The notes under the pieces were generated by a model. The model ran no database searches. It saw only the letters and a program-made list of their open reading frames with translations, and was not told where the DNA came from. From the NCBI RefSeq assembly GCF_009669325.1, contig NZ_SZWE01000001.1, positions 620,402-684,401 on the forward strand: a DNA stretch of 64,000 nucleotides, written 5' to 3'. The translations under genes were made by a program, and so were the position numbers. Positions within the stretch are counted from its first letter, which is position 1. Every line of letters starts with the position of its first letter. Of the stretch, positions 10,010-19,445 are shown one piece after another. Origin of the DNA: Roseovarius bejariae. Its GTDB lineage: Bacteria; Pseudomonadota; Alphaproteobacteria; Rhodobacterales; Rhodobacteraceae.

Positions 10010-10089
10010 TCGTACGAGTTGTACGATGGGGGTCGCAAAGCGGCAGGATTTCGTATGAAACTGGGTCGGTAGTCGTACGAGTCGTACGT
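10010..10089 (+). repeat. TCGTACGA five-box array, copy 1
   Basis: Box starts are 10010, 10019, 10051, 10073 and 10082: a pair 9 bp apart, a single box flanked by TT and AA, and a second pair. Boxes 2 (TTGTACGA), 3 (TCGTATGA) and 5 (TCGTACGT) each differ by one base. The register is identical to copies 2 and 3. It lies in the divergent promoter region, 57 nt from the XRE-cupin start and 23 nt from the dehydrogenase start. Confidence 0.85.
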
Positions 10090-10112
10090 TTGATTCCAAC
10101 CCGAGGTTCCCC

Positions 10113-11162
10113 ATGAAAGCCGCCCTTCTCACTGCCTTCGACACCGCCCCCGAAATCGTGCAGGTGGCCGATCCCGATTGCCCGCGCGACGGGGTGGTCG
10201 TCGCGGTGCGTGCTTGTGGTGTCTGCCGCTCGGACCACCACGCATGGAAGGGCGCGGACCCGGATGTTGCCTTGCCGCATGTCATGGGGCACGAATTCTC
10301 GGGCGACGTGATCGCCGTTGGCCCGGAATGCCATGGGTTTGCGACAGGCGACCGGGTAACCGCACCCTTTATTCTGGGCTGCGGCGCCTGCCCCGATTGC
10401 AGGGGCGGAGAGCCCACGATTTGCAACCACCAGCATGTCATCGGCTTCACCGGCTGGGGCGCCTTTGCCGAACAGATCGCGATACCTAGGGCCGATTTCA
10501 ACCTCGTCGCCCTGCCCGAGGGGGTTGGCTATGCGGCGGCAGCAGGCATGGGGTGCCGGGTCACGACCGCGTTTCGCGGGGTGGTGGACCGGGCGAAAAT
10601 TCAACCGGGAGAATGGCTTGGCGTGCATGGTTGCGGCGGTGTGGGGCTTTCGGCCATCATGATCGGCGCCGCCCTGGGGGCCCGCATCGTCGCCGTTGAC
10701 GTCAACCCCTCCGCGCTTGAGGCCGCACGCGTTGCCGGGGCCAATGTCACCCTAAACGCCAATGACCATGACGATGTCGGCGAGGCCCTGCGCGAGGCCA
10801 CGGGCGGCGGCGCGCATGTCTCGGTGGATGCGCTCGGTGTCACCGCCACCTTCCATAACTCTCTGAGGTCGCTTCGCAAAATGGGGCGCCACGTCCAGAT
10901 CGGCATGCCGCTTGGCCCCCATGCAACCCCGCCCCTCCCCCTTTTGGAATTGGTCTATGCCCGCCAGATCACCCTTCACGGCACACGTGGTATCGGCGCA
11001 CATCGGTTTGCCTCGCTCTTCGAGATGATCGCCGCCGGGCGGATCGACCCGGCGTCCCTTATCACCAAGGAAATCGCGTTGAGCGGCGTCGCCCAAGCCC
11101 TCAAGGACATGGATGAATTCACCGGTCACGGCGTCACGGTCATCACCGACATGAGCGGCTGA
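10113..11162 (+). CDS. Zinc-dependent alcohol dehydrogenase
   Basis: A 349-residue medium-chain dehydrogenase/reductase. The catalytic zinc ligands Cys38 (GVCRSDHHAWKG) and His60-Glu61 (MGHEFSG) are visible. The structural-zinc cysteines 90, 93, 96 and 104 lie in GCGACPDCRGGEPTIC, and the NAD(P) Rossmann loop is GCGGVGLSA (about 174-182). The alcohol oxidised cannot be inferred. It is transcribed away from the XRE-cupin gene and immediately follows the TCGTACGA array, which may therefore control it. Confidence 0.9.
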   Translation: MKAALLTAFDTAPEIVQVADPDCPRDGVVVAVRACGVCRSDHHAWKGADPDVALPHVMGHEFSGDVIAVGPECHGFATGDRVTAPFILGCGACPDCRGGEPTICNHQHVIGFTGWGAFAEQIAIPRADFNLVALPEGVGYAAAAGMGCRVTTAFRGVVDRAKIQPGEWLGVHGCGGVGLSAIMIGAALGARIVAVDVNPSALEAARVAGANVTLNANDHDDVGEALREATGGGAHVSVDALGVTATFHNSLRSLRKMGRHVQIGMPLGPHATPPLPLLELVYARQITLHGTRGIGAHRFASLFEMIAAGRIDPASLITKEIALSGVAQALKDMDEFTGHGVTVITDMSG

Positions 11163-11205
11163 GGCCCTGCCACATTTCCGCCCCATTTGGAGGGTATTCT
11201 GCCTT

Positions 11206-11211
11206 TATAAT
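11206..11211 (+). promoter_or_regulatory. Candidate -10 box (TATAAT) for the 44-residue orphan
   Basis: A consensus TATAAT stands 54 nt upstream of the small gene at 11266, in otherwise GC-rich sequence. No good -35 hexamer lies 16-18 nt further upstream, so this is only a candidate. A GC-rich hairpin region (11213-11240) separates it from the gene. Confidence 0.3.
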
Positions 11212-11265
11212 CAGGCGCCGGCCGGGCGCCGTCCGGCTGGTTTGCCTCATAAAAGGAGCAGACCC

Positions 11266-11400
11266 ATGGCCAGCACAACCCCACCCAAACCACCCAAGCA
11301 GGGGACAGACGCCCCGAAAGAGGCCGGTCCCACCACCTCGCGCCCCCCGGTTTCACAAGGCGATCCACGCAAGGTCTTCAACGACTTCGCAAGCATCTAA
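11266..11400 (+). CDS. Small proline/threonine-rich hypothetical protein
   Basis: A 44-residue reading frame starting MASTTPPKPPKQ and ending KVFNDFASI. I do not recognise it. Support for translation is a strong ribosome site (AAAAGGAG, about 8 nt before the ATG) and a consensus TATAAT upstream. It is rich in Pro, Thr, Lys and Asp/Glu and has no hydrophobic segment, so it is probably a disordered cytoplasmic peptide. It stands alone between the dehydrogenase and the convergent ndk terminator. Confidence 0.55.
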   Translation: MASTTPPKPPKQGTDAPKEAGPTTSRPPVSQGDPRKVFNDFASI

Positions 11401-11414
11401 GGCCTTGTGTTCCC

Positions 11415-11449
11415 AAAAGAAAAGGCCGCGCCCATGAAGGCACGACCTT
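11415..11449 (-). terminator. Rho-independent terminator of ndk
   Basis: Read on the minus strand, AAGGTCGTGCC pairs with GGCGCGGCCTT (two G-T wobbles) around a 6-nt loop, and a T-rich tail follows. It starts 30 nt after the ndk stop. Confidence 0.8.
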
Positions 11450-11479
11450 GATCTTTCCGGTGATCCGAAACGCTGTGGC

Positions 11480-11902
11480 TTAGCCCACCAGTTCCAGACC
11501 CGAGAAGAAGAAGGCGATCTCGACCGCCGCGGTTTCCGGAGCATCCGACCCGTGAACCGAGTTTTCGCCGACCGACTCCGCGAATTCTGCGCGGATTGTG
11601 CCCGGCGCCGCATCGGCGGGGTTCGTGGCGCCCATCACTTCGCGGTTCTTGGCAATCGCGCCGTCCCCTTCCAGCACCTGCACGACAACCGGCTCGGACG
11701 CCATGAATTCGCACAGTTCGTCATAGAACGGGCGTTCCTTGTGCACGGCATAGAATTCACCGGCTTGCGCCTTGGTCAGCTGGATACGCTTTTGCGCAAC
11801 GATGCGCAGGCCCGCATCTTCGAACTTGGCGTTGATCTTCCCGGTCAGGTTGCGTTTGGTGGCATCGGGTTTGATGATGCTCAGGGTGCGTTCCACAGCC
11901 AT
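11480..11902 (-). CDS. ndk: Nucleoside diphosphate kinase
   Basis: Transfers the gamma phosphate from ATP to other nucleoside diphosphates through a phosphohistidine. It has 140 residues, the usual length. The active-site motif SVHGSD places the phosphorylated His at 117, and the N-terminal [11 protein letters not shown] is characteristic. A terminator follows directly and neighbours on both sides face other ways, so it is monocistronic. Confidence 0.97.
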   Translation of the reverse strand: MAVERTLSIIKPDATKRNLTGKINAKFEDAGLRIVAQKRIQLTKAQAGEFYAVHKERPFYDELCEFMASEPVVVQVLEGDGAIAKNREVMGATNPADAAPGTIRAEFAESVGENSVHGSDAPETAAVEIAFFFSGLELVG

Positions 11903-12033
11903 GTCAGCCTCTTTCCTTGATGAATAGGCGCGGAACCGTCCCGCGCGCGTTTGATCGCGGCTCCGATAGCATGGGGTCGGCCCTTTGAAAAGCCGCGATT
12001 GACGCCTGCCCGGGATTGCGTCACACCCCGGCC

Positions 12034-13887
12034 ATGCTGCGACTTGATGACATTTCCTATTCGGTGGCGGGACGCCCGTTGATCGAACATGCCTCGGCCA
12101 CGATACCCGATGGCCACAAGGTGGGCCTTGTGGGCCGTAACGGCACCGGCAAGACCACGCTTTTCCGGTTGATCCGGGGGGAACTTGCCCTTGAAACCGG
12201 GGATATCACCCTGCCCTCCCGCGCGCGGATCGGTGGCGTGGCCCAAGAGGTGCCCGGCAACGAGGTCTCGCTGATCGACACGGTTCTGGCGGCCGATACC
12301 GAACGGGCCGAACTGCTGGCCGAATCCGAGTCATCGACAGACGGCACCCGGATTGCCGAAATCCAGACCCGGCTTGCCGATATCGACGCGTGGTCCGCCG
12401 AGGCACGGGCCGCCAGCATCCTCAAGGGGCTCGGCTTTAATGACGCCGAACAGCGAATGCCATGCAGCGCCTTCTCCGGCGGCTGGCGGATGCGCGTGGC
12501 GCTTGCCGCCGTGCTTTTCGCACAGCCCGACCTGCTGCTGCTCGACGAACCCACGAACTACCTCGATCTGGAAGGCGCGCTATGGCTGGAAAGCTATCTG
12601 GCGCGCTATCCGCACACCGTTCTGGTCGTCAGTCACGATCGCGGACTGCTCAACCGCGCGGTCGGCTCGATCCTGCACCTCGAAGACCGCAAGCTGACGC
12701 TCTATCAAGGCGGCTATGACAGCTTCGCCAAGACCCGCGCCGCGCGTCTGGCGGCGGCACAATCCGAGGCCAAGAAACAGGAGGCCCGCCGCGCGCACCT
12801 GCAATCCTATGTCGATCGTTTCCGCTACAAGGCCGACAAGGCCAAGCAGGCGCAGGCCCGGATCAAGGCCCTCGCCCGGATGGAGCCGATCACCCAACCG
12901 CAAGAAGCCGCCCTGCGCCGCTTTACCTTCCCCGAACCCGAGGAACTGTCGCCGCCCATCCTCCGCCTCGAAGGGGCTGCCGTGGGCTATGACGGCGAGC
13001 AGGTCCTCAGCCGCCTCGACCTACGCATAGATCAGGATGACCGCATCGCCCTTCTGGGCCGCAACGGTGAGGGGAAGTCGACACTGTCCAAGCTTCTGGC
13101 AGGGAAGCTTTCGCCAATGGACGGGCGCGTGCACAGCGCCTCGAAACTGCGCGTGGGGTATTTCGCGCAACATCAAGTGGAAGAACTGCACGTCGATGAA
13201 ACCCCCATCGACCATATCCGCCGCCTGCGCCCGGATGAGGCCCCCGCCAAGCTGCGCGCACGATTGGGAGGCTTCGGCATCGGTGCCGAACAGGCCGAAA
13301 CCCTCGTCAGGGGGCTCTCGGGCGGGCAAAAAGCGCGCCTGTCGCTCATGCTTGCCACGCTGGATGCACCGCACCTGTTGATCCTCGACGAGCCCACGAA
13401 CCACCTTGATATTGAAAGCCGCGAGGCCCTGGTCGAGGCGCTGACCGCCTATAGCGGCGCGGTGATCCTCGTTAGCCACGATATGCACCTTCTGGAACTG
13501 GTGGCCGACCGGCTTTGGCTGGTCAAGGATGGCCGGGTTGCGCCTTACGAAGGTGATCTGACGGCCTATCGCACTATGCTTCTCTCCGGCGACGCACCGG
13601 CGAAAACGGCTTCCAAGCCGAAACCGGCCAAGCCCAAGCGCCCCTCTCGCGATACCCTCCTCGCCCTGCGGCAGGACCTGCGCAAATGCGAGCAACGCGT
13701 TGATAAACTCAACGAAATGCGGGATCGTATCTCGGCCAAGCTGGCGGACCCGGCCATGTATGACGAGGCCAACGTCAACGACGCCGCCGAGTGGCAAAAG
13801 AAATTCGCCGAGGTCGAGGACGGGCTGGCCCGCGCCGAAACCCTGTGGATGGCGGCACTGGAGCGACTGGAAGAGGCCGAGGGATAG
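12034..13887 (+). CDS. ABC-F family ATPase
   Basis: A soluble tandem ABC ATPase of 617 residues without membrane domains, so an ABC-F (Uup/YheS-like) protein of the type that acts on ribosomes rather than transporting. The first Walker A (GRNGTGKTT) is at about 34-42, with signature FSGGWRMRV. The second Walker A (GRNGEGKST) is near 337, with [10 protein letters not shown] basic linker lies between the domains. A charged, probably coiled-coil tail occupies about 550-617, as in Uup-type proteins. The ATG at 12034 is used; a TTG six codons earlier is unlikely. marC follows with no gap. Confidence 0.9.
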   Translation: MLRLDDISYSVAGRPLIEHASATIPDGHKVGLVGRNGTGKTTLFRLIRGELALETGDITLPSRARIGGVAQEVPGNEVSLIDTVLAADTERAELLAESESSTDGTRIAEIQTRLADIDAWSAEARAASILKGLGFNDAEQRMPCSAFSGGWRMRVALAAVLFAQPDLLLLDEPTNYLDLEGALWLESYLARYPHTVLVVSHDRGLLNRAVGSILHLEDRKLTLYQGGYDSFAKTRAARLAAAQSEAKKQEARRAHLQSYVDRFRYKADKAKQAQARIKALARMEPITQPQEAALRRFTFPEPEELSPPILRLEGAAVGYDGEQVLSRLDLRIDQDDRIALLGRNGEGKSTLSKLLAGKLSPMDGRVHSASKLRVGYFAQHQVEELHVDETPIDHIRRLRPDEAPAKLRARLGGFGIGAEQAETLVRGLSGGQKARLSLMLATLDAPHLLILDEPTNHLDIESREALVEALTAYSGAVILVSHDMHLLELVADRLWLVKDGRVAPYEGDLTAYRTMLLSGDAPAKTASKPKPAKPKRPSRDTLLALRQDLRKCEQRVDKLNEMRDRISAKLADPAMYDEANVNDAAEWQKKFAEVEDGLARAETLWMAALERLEEAEG

Positions 13888-14523
13888 ATGATCATAGATA
13901 CCGCTTTTCTCATTACGGCTTTCGTCACGCTTTTCGTGATCATCGACCCGATCGGCATGACGCCCCTCTTCGTGGCCATGACCCAAGGGATGGGCACGTC
14001 CAAACGGCGCGCGATTGCCCTGCGCGCCTGTATCACGGCGGCGCTGATCCTCATTATCTTCGCCAGCTTCGGCGAGGCGGTGCTTGGCTTTATCGGCATC
14101 TCCATGCCCGCCTTCCGCATCGCCGGGGGGATCCTGCTGTTCCTGACCGCCCTTGACATGCTGTTCGAGCGGCGCAGCAAGCGGCGCAAGACACAGGCGG
14201 ATGAAGCCGAGGAAGAAGACGACAGCGACGATCCGTCGATTTTCCCGCTGGCCATTCCGCTGATTGGCGGGCCGGGGTCGATTACAACGGTGATCCTGCT
14301 GGCCGGTCAGAAACCGGGGCTGGAGGGGCTGGCATGGGTCATCGGCGTGATGCTCTGTGTTGTCAGCATGGTCTTCATCCTGTTCCTGACGGCGGGTATG
14401 CTGGAACGGGTCATGGGCCGGACCGGGATCAACGTGATCACCCGGCTTTTGGGGATGCTGCTGGCCGCTCTGGCGGTACAATTCGTGCTGGACGGGTTGC
14501 GCGGTTTCGGGCTGGCGGCCTGA
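13888..14523 (+). CDS. MarC-family integral membrane protein
   Basis: 211 residues with six predicted membrane segments and the family's LFVIIDPIGMTPLFVAM near the N-terminus. MarC proteins were once linked to multiple antibiotic resistance in E. coli, but that link was withdrawn; the transported substrate, if any, is unknown. A charged cytoplasmic loop at about residues 90-112 goes from Arg/Lys-rich to a run of Glu/Asp. The start codon abuts the stop of the ABC-F gene, so they are probably cotranscribed. Confidence 0.85.
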   Translation: MIIDTAFLITAFVTLFVIIDPIGMTPLFVAMTQGMGTSKRRAIALRACITAALILIIFASFGEAVLGFIGISMPAFRIAGGILLFLTALDMLFERRSKRRKTQADEAEEEDDSDDPSIFPLAIPLIGGPGSITTVILLAGQKPGLEGLAWVIGVMLCVVSMVFILFLTAGMLERVMGRTGINVITRLLGMLLAALAVQFVLDGLRGFGLAA

Positions 14524-14560
14524 CCTTTCAAAACCCTTACCCCCGCCATATATCCAGCCC

Positions 14561-15139
14561 ATGCAAAATGATCTCACCAGCCTTGTTTACCTTGTCATCC
14601 TCGGGTCGGCCATCGGCCTGTGGTTCTTTGCGCAAAACCGCCAATCATTGGGAAAGCTGGCGCAACAGGCGGCGGCCTGGGGCCTGATTTTCATCGGTGC
14701 GATCGCGGTTGTGGGGTTGTGGGGTGACATCCGGCAAAGCGTGGCACCCAGTCAGAATATCGTGGCGGACACAGGCCAGATCGAACTGCCCCGCGCCCCG
14801 GACGGCCATTATTACCTGACGGCGGAAGTCAACGGGGAACCCGTGCGCTTTGTCGTGGACACCGGGGCAACGCAAATCGTGCTCACCAAGGACGACGCCC
14901 GCCGTGCGGGCCTGAATGTGGACGATCTGGTTTATCTTGGCCGCGCCAATACCGCCAACGGCGAGGTTCGCACGGCCCCCGTGCGCCTTGACCGGTTCAC
15001 AATTGGTCCGATCGAAGACTGGGATGTGCGCGCCGTGGTCAACGACGGCGTCATGGATGGCTCCCTTCTTGGGATGGAGTACTTGCAGCGCTTTTCAAGC
15101 GTCGAAATCGGCGGCGGGAAACTTATCCTGACGCGGTGA
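14561..15139 (+). CDS. Membrane-anchored retropepsin-like aspartic protease (TIGR02281-like)
   Basis: 192 residues. Two hydrophobic stretches (about 8-22 and 40-53) place it in the membrane, and a retropepsin domain follows with the catalytic FVVDTGATQIVL (Asp100-Thr-Gly). LGMEYLQRF near the C-terminus is the usual second hydrophobic motif. Such single-domain proteases act as dimers; natural substrates are not known for this family in alphaproteobacteria. It is downstream of marC and convergent with the CBS-domain gene. Confidence 0.85.
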   Translation: MQNDLTSLVYLVILGSAIGLWFFAQNRQSLGKLAQQAAAWGLIFIGAIAVVGLWGDIRQSVAPSQNIVADTGQIELPRAPDGHYYLTAEVNGEPVRFVVDTGATQIVLTKDDARRAGLNVDDLVYLGRANTANGEVRTAPVRLDRFTIGPIEDWDVRAVVNDGVMDGSLLGMEYLQRFSSVEIGGGKLILTR

Positions 15140-15148
15140 GTGCAGGGC

Positions 15149-15583
15149 TCAGTAGCCCATGATCATCCCTTCGAGGGCGTCTTTCTCCATCGACAGCTCC
15201 TGAAGCCGCGCCTTGACCACGTCACCGATGGTCACGATCCCCACGAGCTTGCCGTCTTCCACCACCGGCATGTGGCGGAACCGCCCGTCGGTCATGCGGG
15301 CCAAGACTGCATCGGAGCTATCCTGCATGGTGCAGCATACCGGGTTGGCCGTCATCATCTCGTCGATGGTCTCGGCCAGGCACCCGGCCCCGCGCACCCC
15401 GAGCGAGCGAACGATATCGCGCTCCGAGATAACGCCCTCCACCTTGATCCCGTCCCTGGACACGACAAGCACCCCGATCCGCCGCTCGGCCAGTGTTTGC
15501 GCCGCATCGGAAACGCGCGTTCCGGGCTTCACCGTGACAACCTTGTGGTCCCCTTTGGATTTCAGGATCTGTTGCACGAGCAT
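15149..15583 (-). CDS. Two-CBS-domain protein
   Basis: 144 residues forming one Bateman module. CBS1 is about residues 10-65 (VVTVKPGTRVSDAAQTLAE, GVISERDIVR) and CBS2 about 75-130 (MTANPVCCTMQDS, LVGIVTIGDVVK). Such modules usually bind adenine nucleotides and regulate a partner; no partner is fused here. The ATG at 15583 is chosen because GGAGGG lies 8 nt upstream; a start five codons earlier has no such site. Confidence 0.9.
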   Translation of the reverse strand: MLVQQILKSKGDHKVVTVKPGTRVSDAAQTLAERRIGVLVVSRDGIKVEGVISERDIVRSLGVRGAGCLAETIDEMMTANPVCCTMQDSSDAVLARMTDGRFRHMPVVEDGKLVGIVTIGDVVKARLQELSMEKDALEGMIMGY

Positions 15584-15646
15584 GTTGAAGCCCTCCAAGT
15601 TTTTTTTATGACGCGTATACCACGGTTCACGATAATAAAGTTTCTG

Positions 15647-16537
15647 TCAAGCAAGGGCTTCAAGCCGGGACACTTCCTGTCGCAATCCGTCTACCAAAGC
15701 GGCGGCAAAACGGTTTTGCCGTTCCAGCCGCCGGTCGTCGGCGTGCCGCACAAGGTAGAAACTGCGCGTCAGGCTCACCTCCCCGGGCAAGACCTTGACC
15801 ACCCCGGGGGCTGCCGGGATCGAAAAATCATGCAAAATACCCACCCCGGCCCCGTTCCGCACCCAGTTGAGCTGTACCGCGACGGAGTTGGAGGCAAGGT
15901 TCACCGTGTCCACCCCCGCCTCGCGCAGGTAATCCAGTTCCTTGTCGAAAATCATGTCCTGAATATAGCCGACCACCCGATGTCGGCTAAGGTCGTCAAG
16001 ACGCTCAATCGGGTCGTATTGGTCAAGATACCGCTTCGAGGCCGCCAGATGCAGGCGATAATCCGTGATTTTCTGCACCGTGAGGCGCCCCGCCGTGGGC
16101 GGGCTTACGGCGATCACCATGTCGGCCTCGCGCCGGGTCAGGTTAAAGACGCGCGGCAGGGCGACGATCTGCACCTCAAGATCCGGGTTTTCCTCGGCGA
16201 TCCGGGCGCAGACCTGTGGCAGGAGGTAGTTGGCCGCGCCATCGGGCGCACCGATGCGGATTTGCCCGGTCAACCCGCCGGATTGGCCTGCCATCTCTTC
16301 GGCGGCGCCTTCGATGGCCTGCTCAACCCTGACCGCATGACTCATCAGCCTCTGCCCCGCATCCGTCAGGGCATAGCCCGTGGGCGACTTGGCGAACAAG
16401 GGCGCGCCGACATCGGCCTCAAGCCGCGCCACGCGCCGCCCCACCGTTGCCGGATCGACCTTCAACACACGCCCCGCCCGTGACAGGCTTTCGTGCCGCG
16501 CCACGGCCAGAAAGGTTTTCAGATCATCCCACTGCAT
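15647..16537 (-). CDS. LysR-family transcriptional regulator
   Basis: 296 residues. The N-terminal winged helix (about 1-60) has FLAVARHESLSRAGRVLKV and TVGRRVARLEADVGAPLF; a LysR substrate-binding domain runs from about 88 to the end. The ATG at 16537 has AGGCGAGG directly upstream; upstream in-frame Met codons would add an unrelated 35-residue extension. It is divergent from mmsA across a 103-nt gap, so it is the likely regulator of valine and propionate-related catabolism here. Confidence 0.9.
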   Translation of the reverse strand: MQWDDLKTFLAVARHESLSRAGRVLKVDPATVGRRVARLEADVGAPLFAKSPTGYALTDAGQRLMSHAVRVEQAIEGAAEEMAGQSGGLTGQIRIGAPDGAANYLLPQVCARIAEENPDLEVQIVALPRVFNLTRREADMVIAVSPPTAGRLTVQKITDYRLHLAASKRYLDQYDPIERLDDLSRHRVVGYIQDMIFDKELDYLREAGVDTVNLASNSVAVQLNWVRNGAGVGILHDFSIPAAPGVVKVLPGEVSLTRSFYLVRHADDRRLERQNRFAAALVDGLRQEVSRLEALA

Positions 16538-16546
16538 GCCTCGCCT

Positions 16547-16560
16547 TTGCATATTTGCAA
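16547..16560. promoter_or_regulatory. Candidate LysR operator between the regulator and mmsA
   Basis: TTGCATATTTGCAA consists of perfect inverted arms TTGCA/TGCAA around 4 nt. It is the kind of dyad LysR proteins bind, and is located 9 nt upstream of the regulator start and 80 nt upstream of mmsA. A second dyad, CCCC-TTTTGC-GGGG, follows near 16579-16592. Confidence 0.45.
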
Positions 16561-16640
16561 AACACTTTTGGAATATTTCCCCTTTTGCGGGGATAGTTGC
16601 AAGACTAAGCTGCGCGCAAATCTCGGATTGGGAGGATTCC

Positions 16641-18140
16641 ATGAAAGAACTGACGCATTATATCGACGGCGCCCATGTCAAAGGCACATCGGGCCGCTTT
16701 GCCGATGTCTTCAACCCGGCAACGGGTGAAGTGCAGGCCAAATGCCCCCTTGGCAACAATGATGAACTGAACAAGGCCGTCGAAGCCGCCGCCGCCGCGC
16801 AGCCCGCCTGGGCCGCCACCAACCCACAGCGCCGCGCGCGGGTGATGATGAAATTCGTCGCCCTGCTGAACCGCGACATGGACAAGCTGGCCGAGGCGCT
16901 TTCGGCCGAGCACGGCAAGACCTTCCCCGACGCCAAGGGCGATGTGCAGCGTGGCCTTGAAGTGGTGGAGTACTGCATCGGCGCCCCCGAACTCCTGAAG
17001 GGGGAATACACCGACAGCGCCGGCCCCGGCATCGACATGTACTCGATGAAACAGCCGCTTGGCGTGTCGGCAGGGATCACCCCCTTCAACTTCCCCGCCA
17101 TGATCCCGATGTGGATGTTCGCCCCCGCCCTTGCCTGCGGCAACGCCTTCATCCTCAAGCCGTCCGAGCGCGACCCCTCGGTGCCGCTCATGCTGGCCGA
17201 ACTGATGGAAGAGGCCGGCCTGCCCAAGGGTCTGCTGCAGGTCGTCAACGGCGACAAGGAAGCCGTCGACGCGATCCTTGATCACCCGGTGATCCAGTCG
17301 GTGGGCTTCGTCGGCTCCACCCCGATTGCCGAGTACATCTATTCGCGCGGCTGCGCGAACGGCAAGCGCGTGCAGTGCTTCGGCGGTGCGAAAAACCACA
17401 TGATCATCATGCCCGACGCCGATATGGACCAGGCCGCCGATGCACTTATCGGCGCAGGCTACGGGGCTGCCGGCGAACGCTGCATGGCCATCTCTGTCGC
17501 CGTGCCCGTGGGGGATGAAGCCGCCGACCGCCTGATCGAAAAACTGGTGCCGCGCATCGAGAAACTGAAGGTCGGCCCCTACACCGCAGGCGATGACGTG
17601 GATTATGGACCCGTGGTCACAGGTGCCGCCAAGGAAAAAATCCTCGGCCTCGTGCAATCGGGCATCGATCAGGGCGCGGAATTGGTCGTGGACGGTCGCG
17701 ACTTCCAGCTTCAGGGATACGAGGACGGCTTCTTCGTCGGCCCGCACCTCTTCGACAAGGTGACGCCCGACATGGACATCTACAAGCAGGAAATCTTCGG
17801 CCCGGTCCTCAGCACGGTGCGCGCGGGCTCCTACGAAGAGGCCATCGGCCTTGCCATGGATCACGAGATGGGCAACGGGACTGCGATCTTTACCCGCGAC
17901 GGTGACGCCGCCCGCGACTTCGCCAACCGTATCAACATCGGCATGGTCGGCGTGAACGTCCCGATCCCCGTGCCGCTGGCCTACCACACCTTCGGCGGCT
18001 GGAAGAAATCCATGTTCGGCGACCTGAACCAGCACGGGCCGGACGCCTTCAAGTTCTACACCCGCACCAAAACGGTGACCTCCCGCTGGCCTTCGGGCAT
18101 CAAGGAAGGTGGCGAGTTCAACTTCAAGGCCATGGACTAA
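16641..18140 (+). CDS. mmsA: CoA-acylating methylmalonate-semialdehyde dehydrogenase
   Basis: Oxidises methylmalonate semialdehyde to propionyl-CoA in valine catabolism, and malonate semialdehyde to acetyl-CoA. It has 499 residues, typical. The nucleophile is Cys281 in [10 protein letters not shown]. The general-base Glu of ordinary aldehyde dehydrogenases is absent from the FGGAKNH segment, as expected for the CoA-dependent type. GGGAGGA lies 5 nt before the ATG. It is divergent from the LysR gene and followed by a strong terminator, so it is transcribed alone. The usual mmsB partner is not adjacent; a related reductase lies at 37594. Confidence 0.95.
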   Translation: MKELTHYIDGAHVKGTSGRFADVFNPATGEVQAKCPLGNNDELNKAVEAAAAAQPAWAATNPQRRARVMMKFVALLNRDMDKLAEALSAEHGKTFPDAKGDVQRGLEVVEYCIGAPELLKGEYTDSAGPGIDMYSMKQPLGVSAGITPFNFPAMIPMWMFAPALACGNAFILKPSERDPSVPLMLAELMEEAGLPKGLLQVVNGDKEAVDAILDHPVIQSVGFVGSTPIAEYIYSRGCANGKRVQCFGGAKNHMIIMPDADMDQAADALIGAGYGAAGERCMAISVAVPVGDEAADRLIEKLVPRIEKLKVGPYTAGDDVDYGPVVTGAAKEKILGLVQSGIDQGAELVVDGRDFQLQGYEDGFFVGPHLFDKVTPDMDIYKQEIFGPVLSTVRAGSYEEAIGLAMDHEMGNGTAIFTRDGDAARDFANRINIGMVGVNVPIPVPLAYHTFGGWKKSMFGDLNQHGPDAFKFYTRTKTVTSRWPSGIKEGGEFNFKAMD

Positions 18141-18161
18141 TCCCGCATCCGAACTGATAGG

Positions 18162-18188
18162 AACGCCCGCCCTTCCGGCGGGCGTTTT
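18162..18188 (+). terminator. Rho-independent terminator of mmsA
   Basis: A perfect 10-bp stem, AACGCCCGCC / GGCGGGCGTT, with loop CTTCC and T residues following, 21 nt after the stop codon. Confidence 0.88.
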
Positions 18189-18252
18189 CCATTGCGCCCC
18201 CCTGCCTGCACATGCTGAAATGGCGCGACGACATGGCAAAAGGGGGCGCATC

Positions 18253-19386
18253 ATGGCCCTGATCCATCCCGAGTTCACGATCGGCATCGAGGAAGAATAC
18301 CTGCTTGTCGACCGCGACAGCATGGCCTTGTCCGAGGCCCCCGCGGCCATGATGGACGAGTGCCGCGCGCAACTCGAAGACCAGGTCAGCCCCGAGTTCC
18401 TCAATTGCCAGATCGAGATCGGCACCAAGGTCTGCCGCAACGTGGCCGAGGCGCGTGATGATCTCAAACGCCTGCGCAGCACCGTGTCGGCTTGCGCGGC
18501 CAAGCATAACCTTGCGCCGATTGCCGCCTCCTGCCACCCCTTTGCCGATTGGCGGGATCAAAAGCACACCGACAAGGAACGCTACAACATGCTGGCGGGG
18601 GATTTGGCCGGGGTGGTGCGGCGGATGCTGATCTGCGGTATGCACGTGCATGTCGGCATTGACCCGCCCGACCGCCGCGTCGACTTGATGAACCAGCTCA
18701 GTTATTTCCTACCGCATCTGTTGGCGCTCAGTTGCTCCTCGCCCTATTGGCAAGGGCAGGATACCGGCCTGAACTGCTATCGCCTGACGGTTTTCGATAA
18801 CCTGCCCCGTACCGGCCTGCCCCCGCGCATGGAAAGTTTCGGGGAATTCGAACGCTCGGTTCAGGTTCTTGTCGATCTTGAGGTGATCGAGGACAGCTCG
18901 AAGATCTGGTGGGATTTGCGCCCCTCGCACCAGTTCCCCACGCTGGAATCCCGCATTTGCGACGTGCAGCCCCGGCTGGAGCACGCCCTGACACTGGCCG
19001 CCGTGGTCCAGGCGCTGTCGCGGATGCTCTGGCGCCTTGCCGTCAAGAACCAGCGGTGGCGCATCTACGACCGCTTCCTGATCGCCGAGAATCGGTGGCG
19101 CGCGCAACGATACGGGGTGCGCGAAGGGCTGATTGATTTCGGCCTGGGCGAGATCATCCCCATGGGCGATCTGGTCGAGGAACTGATCGAGCTTTTGCAG
19201 GAAGACGCGCAGTTTTTCGAATCCGTGGCCGAGATCGAAGGCGCGCGCGAAATGCTGCGGACAGGCTCCTCGGCGGGGCGTCAACGACAGGCCTATTCGG
19301 ATGCCCTCCACGCCGAGGACGACCCCGATCATGCCATGCGCGCCGTCGTCCGCCACCTGATCGAGGAATTTCACGCCGACCTGTGA
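18253..19386 (+). CDS. YbdK-type carboxylate-amine ligase
   Basis: A 377-residue member of the glutamate-cysteine ligase 2 family. The N-terminal [22 protein letters not shown] and [19 protein letters not shown] are characteristic. E. coli YbdK has weak gamma-glutamylcysteine ligase activity; the physiological substrate is uncertain. The ATG at 18253 is preferred over in-frame codons upstream because it begins the conserved region ([11 protein letters not shown]) and lies downstream of the mmsA terminator. Confidence 0.85.
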   Translation: MALIHPEFTIGIEEEYLLVDRDSMALSEAPAAMMDECRAQLEDQVSPEFLNCQIEIGTKVCRNVAEARDDLKRLRSTVSACAAKHNLAPIAASCHPFADWRDQKHTDKERYNMLAGDLAGVVRRMLICGMHVHVGIDPPDRRVDLMNQLSYFLPHLLALSCSSPYWQGQDTGLNCYRLTVFDNLPRTGLPPRMESFGEFERSVQVLVDLEVIEDSSKIWWDLRPSHQFPTLESRICDVQPRLEHALTLAAVVQALSRMLWRLAVKNQRWRIYDRFLIAENRWRAQRYGVREGLIDFGLGEIIPMGDLVEELIELLQEDAQFFESVAEIEGAREMLRTGSSAGRQRQAYSDALHAEDDPDHAMRAVVRHLIEEFHADL

Positions 19387-19411
19387 CACATTGCATCCCT
19401 ACGACGATGCG

Positions 19412-19439
19412 CCTAGATGGCTTGGTGTGTCCATCTAGG
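19412..19439 (+). promoter_or_regulatory. Hairpin sequestering the ribosome site of the PqiA-like gene
   Basis: CCTAGATGG (19412-19420) and CCATCTAGG (19431-19439) are perfect 9-nt inverted arms around a 10-nt loop. The AGGG that would serve as ribosome binding site for the ATG at 19446 is the 3' edge of this stem. It may therefore control translation as RNA, or be a repressor operator as DNA. Confidence 0.5.
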
Positions 19440-19445
19440 GTCTGC

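Noticed and set aside
12900..14560. Long antisense frame across the ABC-F and marC genes
   Set aside because: Its translation is charged and His/Gln-rich without domains; it is the usual shadow of GC-rich coding sequence.
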